Source: Halorussus pelagicus
GTDB taxonomy: Archaea > Halobacteriota > Halobacteria > Halobacteriales > Haladaptataceae
Assembly: GCF_004087835.1 (NCBI RefSeq)
Contig: NZ_CP035119.1
Location: 1,240,001 to 1,304,000 of the forward strand
Length of the DNA: 64,000 bases
Direction: 5' to 3'
Shown here: positions 58,813 through 64,000 of the stretch, piece after piece
How positions within the stretch are numbered: the stretch's first letter is position 1
Layout of the letters: every line of letters starts with the position of its first letter
Made by a program: the position numbers and the translations under genes
The notes under the pieces: model-generated
Seen by the model: the letters and a program-made list of their open reading frames with translations, nothing else
Databases searched by the model: none
Told to the model about the DNA's origin: nothing

Positions 58813-61517
58813 TCGGCGGCTTCGGTCGCGCCGGTTTCGGTCGCTCGCTCTGTGTCGGCCCGGCGTCGATTCCGGAGCGCGAGCGCGCCGAATAGCACGC
58901 CGCCGACGGCTCGGAGTCCGAGGTCGAACAGTCCGGCTTCGAAGCCCGACGGGAGACCCAACAGCGAGAGCAGGGCAGTTACCGTGTTAAACAGTAACAA
59001 CGGAGCCATCAACAGGAGCGCCGCGAGCGCGAACCCCGTACGAGCGAGGTCGCTCACGTCCGTGTAGAGGTACGCGATGATGGTCGCGCCGAGCGCCACG
59101 ACGCCGACGAACACGCCGACGACCGGAATCACCACCTCCGGGAGGAAGTAACCGAGGTCGGCCACGTCCGAGAATCCGATGACGCGGACCTCTTGGCCGG
59201 TGCCCGTCCCGCGGAGCAGAAGGATGCCCGGCGTCAGCACGAACGCGAACGGGACGATGGCCTTGTTGAGCGACAGCGAGAACGCTTTGACCCCCGTCTC
59301 GAACTGGTCGGATTGGGCGATGCCCGAGGCGGCGTAGGCCGCGACCGCGACCGGCGGCGTGATGTCGGCGATGACGCCGAAGTAGAGGATGAACAGGTGC
59401 GCCGCGAGAATCGGAATCCCCAACTCGCTGATGGCCGGGCCGAGCATCGAGACGAGGATGATGTAGGTCACGGTGGTCGGCATCCCCATCCCGAGGATGA
59501 TGGAGGAGATGGCGGTCAGCACGAGTAGCGCGACGATTGAACCGCCCGCGACGGTGCGGATAAGCGAGGTCAGGTTCGGTCCGAGACCGCTCACGCTGAT
59601 GACACCCGGAATCACCCCCGCGGCGGCAACCGCGATGACGACCGCTGTCGCGGTCCGCGCGCCCGCGTCCATCGACTTCAAGACGAACCCGCCGTATTGG
59701 AACGGACGGTTATCGGCCAGTTGCGGCCGTCGAAGCGCGCTCGCGGCCGCCGACACCGCGCCGTCTACCTGCGGGTCGAAGTCCAACAGCGGCGCGCCGC
59801 CTCGCGGCCGGGCGAGCATCGTGACGAGACTGATCACCAGCGTGAGCCAACCGAGTTTTCCGGCCGCGGCCAACAGCGCCGCGACGGGAGCCATCCCCGT
59901 ACCGGGTGCTGAACCCGCGAGCGCGTCCGCGATGCCTGCGCCGGTCACAGCGAACGCCGCCGTCTCCAGCACGAAGAGGCCCGCGATGGTACCGAGGAGT
60001 GGCACGCGGGTCTTCTCGCTGTAGGCCGCGACGAGCGCGATGAGCGCCGCGATGGCGACCAGCGTGAACCACGCCGACCGGGCCACCGACAGGCGCTCGA
60101 TGATGAGGTAGTAGAGCAGGAGGACAAGCGGGACGAGGTAGAACCACCCGCGTGCGAGGTGGGGCCGCCACGACACGATGTCCTCAATGGCGAGACCGCC
60201 GATGTTTCGCTTCGACGCTTCGAGGTGGACCATCACCCAGACGCCGAAGAAGAACACGATGGCGGGAATCGCGGCCGCCATGATAACGTCGCGGAACGGC
60301 GTCAACGTGTACTCCACGATGAGGAACGCGGCCGCACCCATCACCGGCGGGAGAATCTGGCCGCCCGACGACGCCGAGGCCTCGACTGCGCCCGAAAACT
60401 CGGGGCTGTAGCCCGACCGCTTCATCAGCGGAATCGTGAACGCGCCGGTGGTCACGGTGTTGGCGATGGACGACCCGCTGATGGTGCCCATGAACCCGCT
60501 GGCGATGATGCTCGCCTTCGCGGGACCGCCCTTGCGCTGACCGGTCGCCGAGTACGCGAGGTCGATGAACCACTTGCCAGCGCCGCTCATCTCCAGAAAC
60601 GCACCGAACAGGATGAAGATGTAGATAAACCGGACGCTGACGGTCACGGGGATGCCGAAGACGCCGTTCTCGGTGTTGTACCAGAGGTTCTGAACGATAG
60701 AGTCCCAGCCGAGTCGCGGAATCGAGAGAACGCCGACGTAGGCCGCGTCGAGCGGAATCAGGTACCCCCACCGCGCGTAGATGATGAACGACGCGACGAT
60801 GAACATCAGGTAGACGCCGAGCGCGCGCCGGGTCGCCTCCAGCACGAGCAGGACGCCAATAGCGCCCAGCAGGAAGGCGTAGGACACGTCTCCGAGCGGA
60901 ATCCCCACCGAAGAGAGCGCGTCAACGACGGGCGCGAGGGCCGGGTAGTATTCGCCGATAGTTCGGCCGAACCCGAGACCGAGCGCCCGCATCCGACGAA
61001 TCTCGCCGAACTCGGTCAACATGTACGTCACCGAGAGGAGCGTGAATGCGACGAGTAACCAGTCGAAAGGAGTGACGCGTCGGCTCTCGGGGTCTGTGAA
61101 CAGCCACCGAATGACGCCGCGAGTGCGCTCTCCGGCGCGCGTCGCCGCGCTGTCGTCGCCGAACCTGTCGCGGAGACCGGGGACGACCCGCCCGAGTCGC
61201 CGGGACAGAAAGCCGTCGCCCGTCGAGGGCGGAAAGAGCAGGAACGTGAGGACGAGCGCGAACGAGACGTGGACGGCGTTTATCTGGAGCAGTTGGAGCG
61301 ACCCGAGTTCGACGCGACCGACCAGCGGGAGCGTCGCCGCGAACTCGAAGCCGCGGGCCGCCAACCACATCTGAAACGCGGAAAACGAGATGGCGACGAC
61401 CGACACCGCGAGCGCGAGGATACCCCGGTGGGAGCGCCGCCGTTCCAGTTGCTCGATGAGTTCCTGCTGGTCGGTCTCCGGGGTGACCGTCTCGTCGGAG
61501 CGTTCGGTGTCGCTCAT
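58809..61517 (-). CDS. Fused TRAP transporter permease (TAXI type)
   Basis: A 902-residue polytopic membrane protein with roughly 18-20 TM helices. The N-terminal part (about 30-270) corresponds to the small DctQ-like subunit. The rest is the DctM-like large subunit, with characteristic [59 protein letters not shown] and [20 protein letters not shown]. Such 4TM/12TM fusions work with TAXI-type binding proteins to import organic acids or similar, driven by an ion gradient. Its ATG overlaps the DUF1850 stop (ATGA), third gene of the operon. Confidence 0.95.
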   Translation of the reverse strand: MSDTERSDETVTPETDQQELIEQLERRRSHRGILALAVSVVAISFSAFQMWLAARGFEFAATLPLVGRVELGSLQLLQINAVHVSFALVLTFLLFPPSTGDGFLSRRLGRVVPGLRDRFGDDSAATRAGERTRGVIRWLFTDPESRRVTPFDWLLVAFTLLSVTYMLTEFGEIRRMRALGLGFGRTIGEYYPALAPVVDALSSVGIPLGDVSYAFLLGAIGVLLVLEATRRALGVYLMFIVASFIIYARWGYLIPLDAAYVGVLSIPRLGWDSIVQNLWYNTENGVFGIPVTVSVRFIYIFILFGAFLEMSGAGKWFIDLAYSATGQRKGGPAKASIIASGFMGTISGSSIANTVTTGAFTIPLMKRSGYSPEFSGAVEASASSGGQILPPVMGAAAFLIVEYTLTPFRDVIMAAAIPAIVFFFGVWVMVHLEASKRNIGGLAIEDIVSWRPHLARGWFYLVPLVLLLYYLIIERLSVARSAWFTLVAIAALIALVAAYSEKTRVPLLGTIAGLFVLETAAFAVTGAGIADALAGSAPGTGMAPVAALLAAAGKLGWLTLVISLVTMLARPRGGAPLLDFDPQVDGAVSAAASALRRPQLADNRPFQYGGFVLKSMDAGARTATAVVIAVAAAGVIPGVISVSGLGPNLTSLIRTVAGGSIVALLVLTAISSIILGMGMPTTVTYIILVSMLGPAISELGIPILAAHLFILYFGVIADITPPVAVAAYAASGIAQSDQFETGVKAFSLSLNKAIVPFAFVLTPGILLLRGTGTGQEVRVIGFSDVADLGYFLPEVVIPVVGVFVGVVALGATIIAYLYTDVSDLARTGFALAALLLMAPLLLFNTVTALLSLLGLPSGFEAGLFDLGLRAVGGVLFGALALRNRRRADTERATETGATEAAD

Positions 61518-62017
61518 AGGTGCGATTCGGTCGTCGAGCGAGAGTCGTTCGTCACGAACAGTTCCACCGAGCGCGCGTCCGAGAGCGCGACGAGGTCGTA
61601 CGTTCGGTCCTTCACGAGCAGTCGGTGGCCCGCAATCTCACCCGGTTTGACGTAGATTCGGTCGTAGCGCCCCTCCGGGTCGAAGACGAAGGTTCCGTCC
61701 TCCGTGACGTTCACATCCGCGCGGGCCGGGAGACCCGCGCCGTAGGACTGAAACTCCATCCGGACCATCTCCAGCGAGGTCCCGTTGACCGCGTACACGT
61801 CCAGTACGGGCGTCTTCTCGACGCTATGAGTGTAGTTCAGCGCCACCGTGTCCCCCTCGGCGACCGGAACCGTCAGCAGTCGCTCGCCCGTCTCGGCGTC
61901 CGCGACGACCAGCGCGCGGTCCGCCTCAGTTTGCGGACTCGCGTCGCCGACCGCGCCGACGCCAGCGACCGCTGCGACTAGCAGACAGACGCTCGCCAAG
62001 AGGGGGAGTCGAGTCAC
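61514..62017 (-). CDS. DUF1850 protein of TAXI-TRAP operon
   Basis: A 167-residue protein with GTG start (VTRLPLLASVCLLVAAVAGV), immediately after the TAXI gene stop. It has an N-terminal signal or anchor helix and an extracytoplasmic beta domain with LNYTHSVEKTPVLDVYAVNG and MEFQSYGAGLPARADVNVTE, the DUF1850 hallmark. DUF1850 genes commonly sit between TAXI binding protein and fused permease genes. A role as an accessory subunit is inferred from this context; nothing catalytic is visible. Confidence 0.9.
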   Translation of the reverse strand: MTRLPLLASVCLLVAAVAGVGAVGDASPQTEADRALVVADAETGERLLTVPVAEGDTVALNYTHSVEKTPVLDVYAVNGTSLEMVRMEFQSYGAGLPARADVNVTEDGTFVFDPEGRYDRIYVKPGEIAGHRLLVKDRTYDLVALSDARSVELFVTNDSRSTTESHL

Positions 62018-62018
62018 G

Positions 62019-63047
62019 TTAGCTTTGAGTTGTGGTTCCCATCCCGGTCTCGGTTGTTTCGGTTTCGGTTCCACCGCCCGCCGCCGTGGTCGCGGGACCG
62101 AAGACGGCGCGTGCGCCCTCGTGAAGCGGGATGGACATCCCGTCGAGCGCGGTGTCCTCGCTGATGAAGTCGGCCTTTATCGTTAGCCCGCCGGTGTTCT
62201 CGAAGATGGCCCGCGTGACGGTCTCGACCGTTGCGGCCTCAAGGTCTTCGCGGGTCGCTATCATCGCCTGCACCGAGACGGTGGGCACGTCCTCGCCGAC
62301 GCCGTTGTACGTCCCGCCCGGAATCATGTCCTCGGCGAACCACGAGGAGGCGTCGAGAATCTGCTGGCGGGCGTCGCCCGAAATCTCCACGATGGAGATG
62401 TCGGAGGTCGTCGCCAGTTCCTCGATGGCACCGAGCGGCCACCCGCCGACGACGAACGCGGCGTCGATGTCGCCGTCCCGAAGCTGGTCGGCGGCCTGCG
62501 AGAAACTCGCGTTCTGCTCGTTGAAGTCGTCGGTAGTGATGCCGACGGCTTCGAGAATTTGGAGCGCGTTGACCTGCGTCCCGCTCCCGAGGTCCCCGGT
62601 GTTGATGGTCGCGCCCTCTAAGTCCTGAAGCGTCTCGATGCCGGTCCCCGGTCGCGTCACGACGTGAATCGTCTCCGGGTAGAGCGTGGCGACGCCCCGA
62701 AGACTCTCGACCGCGTTGCCGTCGAAGGCGTCGATACCTGTCCCGTTGTACGCGAAATACGCCACGTCGTTCTGGATGAGCGCGAAGTCGGCGTCCCCGC
62801 TTGCGAGACTCCCGACGTTCTCGACGCTCGCGCCCGTCGATTGGACCTGTATCGTGAAGTCCGTGTCCTCCTCGATGACCGTCTTGAACTCGTTCGAGAG
62901 CGGGAAGTACGTGCCGCCGGTCCCGCCCGCATGCCACGAGAGGCGCTGGCCCTGTCCAAGAGTCGTTCCGGTGAAACCTATCAGCCCTGCAAGGCCAGCG
63001 GCTCCGCCCGTCTTCAGTACGTCGCGTCTGTTGATTTCCCCCACCAT
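62019..63047 (-). CDS. TAXI-family TRAP transporter substrate-binding protein
   Basis: A 342-residue protein; start MVGEINRRDVLKTGGAAGLA, with a twin-arginine signal (RR at 7-8, RRDVLK). The TAXI fold is shown by LSWHAGGTGGTYFPLSNEFK, VQSTGASVENVGSLASGDAD, FALIQNDVAYFAYNGTG, and ATINTGDLGSGTQVNALQIL. The Thr/Glu-rich tail TETETTETGMGTTTQS is probably flexible. It captures substrate outside the cell and delivers it to the permease. It is the first gene of the operon, with TATA at about 63074-63082. Substrate unknown; glutamate or other dicarboxylates are typical of the family. Confidence 0.94.
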   Translation of the reverse strand: MVGEINRRDVLKTGGAAGLAGLIGFTGTTLGQGQRLSWHAGGTGGTYFPLSNEFKTVIEEDTDFTIQVQSTGASVENVGSLASGDADFALIQNDVAYFAYNGTGIDAFDGNAVESLRGVATLYPETIHVVTRPGTGIETLQDLEGATINTGDLGSGTQVNALQILEAVGITTDDFNEQNASFSQAADQLRDGDIDAAFVVGGWPLGAIEELATTSDISIVEISGDARQQILDASSWFAEDMIPGGTYNGVGEDVPTVSVQAMIATREDLEAATVETVTRAIFENTGGLTIKADFISEDTALDGMSIPLHEGARAVFGPATTAAGGGTETETTETGMGTTTQS

Positions 63048-63073
63048 AACGGAGAGTACGTATTCGGCAACGT

Positions 63074-63082
63074 GCATATAGC
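63074..63082 (-). promoter_or_regulatory. TATA box (GCTATATGC) of TAXI-TRAP operon
   Basis: Lies 27-35 bases upstream of the ATG at 63047 on the minus strand, supporting that start and a leaderless mRNA. Confidence 0.5.
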
Positions 63083-63330
63083 TTGTTGACCCTCCGGGGT
63101 CGAAATCCGGTGTTTCGGGTCTTGAACCGCGGCATTCCCCCGACGCGCTCCGCGGTACGCCGTGGTTTTCGATAACGAACGGGTAGAAATTCGACGTTTC
63201 GCCAGCCGTCAGTCTCGACGCCAGCGCGGAAACGACGCCATACACCACGGAGACGACAGGTAAGAGCGGATACGACGGAGATGTATTTCGAATCGAAATT
63301 GTATTACTGGTTCACCAGCATGTGACGGAT

Positions 63331-64000
63331 ATGGAAACAGTTCGTGCGAGAGATTATCACGACATCGCACAGGTCGAGGAGACTCGGATTTCGCCCGACG
63401 GCGAGCGGGTCGCCTTCGTCCGAAAGCTCCCGGACGGCGACGACGAGTACGAGGCCACAGTGTACGTCGTCTCGGTCGGCGGCGACGAACCGCGCCAGTT
63501 CACCGTCTCGGAAGGCATCGACACTCAACCGCGGTGGAGTCCGAGCGGCGACCGCCTCGCGTTTGTCAGCACGCGGGGCGCTGACGACGACCGACCGCAA
63601 CTCTGGGTCATGCCGACCGGCGGGGGCGAGGCCCGGCAGGTGACGGACGTGGTCGGCGGCGTCGCCGAAATCGCGTGGTCGCCCGACGGAAGCAAAATCG
63701 CGTTCACCCAGCAGGTCACGGCGGACGACCGCGAGGAGGGCCGGGACACCGGTCTCGACGGCGAGGACTTCGAACCGGAAGAGTCGGACCCGCGGGTCAT
63801 CGACCGAAAGGTGTACCGGGCGGGTCAGCGCTACTTCGACGGGAAACGCGCTCACGTCTACGCGGTCGATTTGGAAGGCGAGGCGCAACGCGCCTCGGGA
63901 GACCGAGCGGGGGAGCCGCGAGGCGACGACGTTCGGCGACTCACCGACGGCGATTACGACCACGTCAATCCCGAGTGGGCCGACGCGACGACGTTGCTCT
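63331..64000 (+). CDS. S9 family peptidase (acylaminoacyl-peptidase-like), N-terminal part
   Basis: The gene runs off the right edge; 223 residues are visible from METVRARDYHDIAQVEETRI. They form the start of a beta-propeller with repeated blades such as ISPDGERVAFVRKL, WSPSGDRLAFVSTR and WSPDGSKIAFTQQV, the TolB/DPP-IV-like pattern in front of an S9 alpha/beta hydrolase. The catalytic domain is outside the window. Family members release N-acylated amino acids or cleave short peptides in the cytoplasm. No signal peptide is seen. A charged insertion (SGDRAGEPRGDD) is present. Confidence 0.88.
   Translation, partial: METVRARDYHDIAQVEETRISPDGERVAFVRKLPDGDDEYEATVYVVSVGGDEPRQFTVSEGIDTQPRWSPSGDRLAFVSTRGADDDRPQLWVMPTGGGEARQVTDVVGGVAEIAWSPDGSKIAFTQQVTADDREEGRDTGLDGEDFEPEESDPRVIDRKVYRAGQRYFDGKRAHVYAVDLEGEAQRASGDRAGEPRGDDVRRLTDGDYDHVNPEWADATTLL

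Noticed and set aside
63304-63963. Minus-strand 219-codon frame at the right edge
   Set aside because: It is opposite the N-terminal beta-propeller of an S9 peptidase whose plus-strand frame is open to the window edge.

Overview
This window is chromosomal DNA of a halophilic archaeon (class Halobacteria). The evidence is a high G+C content with strongly GC-biased third codon positions, very acidic proteins, archaeal information-processing genes (ribosomal L18Ae/LX, prefoldin alpha, FtsY, SRP54), a plant-type haloarchaeal 2Fe-2S ferredoxin, a PGF-CTERM surface protein, TATA boxes 25-35 nt upstream of start codons that imply leaderless mRNAs, and a bulge-helix-bulge tRNA intron. The genus cannot be fixed from sequence reading alone. 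No rRNA, CRISPR array, intact insertion sequence or prophage was seen.

Layout. 1-4.5 kb: the 3' end of a siroheme nitrite/sulfite reductase, then an overlapping run of siroheme genes (two-domain CbiX fused to a DR2241-type Fe-S module, then uroporphyrinogen-III methyltransferase) and a TrpD-like protein. 4.6-9.4 kb: a small leaderless ORF, an ArsC/low-molecular-weight phosphatase, and the protein-targeting set rpl18a-pfdA-ftsY ... ffh. FtsY and Ffh are separated by a patch with two hairpins that share a loop sequence. 9.4-14.1 kb: two half-size MgtE-like transporters, a membrane protein, kynureninase, a frameshifted and truncated pseudogene, and an HSL-type hydrolase. 14.2-23.5 kb: one 3,112-residue secreted subtilase with internal tandem duplications and a PGF-CTERM anchor. 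23.8-34.6 kb: housekeeping and accessory genes (COG1325 RNA-binding protein, UPF0200 kinase, intron-containing tRNA-Arg, M29 aminopeptidase, threonine aldolase, phosphoesterase, CDF transporter, two winged-helix regulators, XPD/Rad3 helicase, 2'-5' RNA ligase family protein). 34.7-44.2 kb: arginine biosynthesis, argG-argH followed by a tightly overlapping lysW-argX-argC-argB-argD-argE-argF operon that uses LysW as amino-group carrier protein. 44.2-48.8 kb: a VapBC pair, manganese catalase, a 5'-truncated membrane protein, a second HSL hydrolase and threonine synthase. 49-57.5 kb: a sensor kinase, HtpX, a small membrane gene beside an inverted-repeat element, serA, two tandem PiT phosphate transporters and ferredoxin. 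57.8-64 kb: prepilin peptidase PibD, a TAXI-TRAP transport operon with a DUF1850 protein, and the start of an S9 peptidase.

How the genes work together. The first five genes supply siroheme to the reductase at the left edge. argG/argH plus the LysW operon encode the route from glutamate to arginine except carbamoyl phosphate synthesis. FtsY, Ffh and the giant secreted protease are parts of protein export and cell-surface biogenesis. The TAXI binding protein, DUF1850 protein and fused permease form one uptake system.

The least explained features are: the two loci where a palindrome sits directly in front of a small membrane ORF (7.5-7.8 kb and 52.0-52.4 kb), the Arg-rich leader ORF before argG, the near-identical 1.5 kb duplication with divergent AT-rich inserts in the surface protease, and a cryptic decayed gene at 12.6-12.9 kb readable only across two frameshifts.
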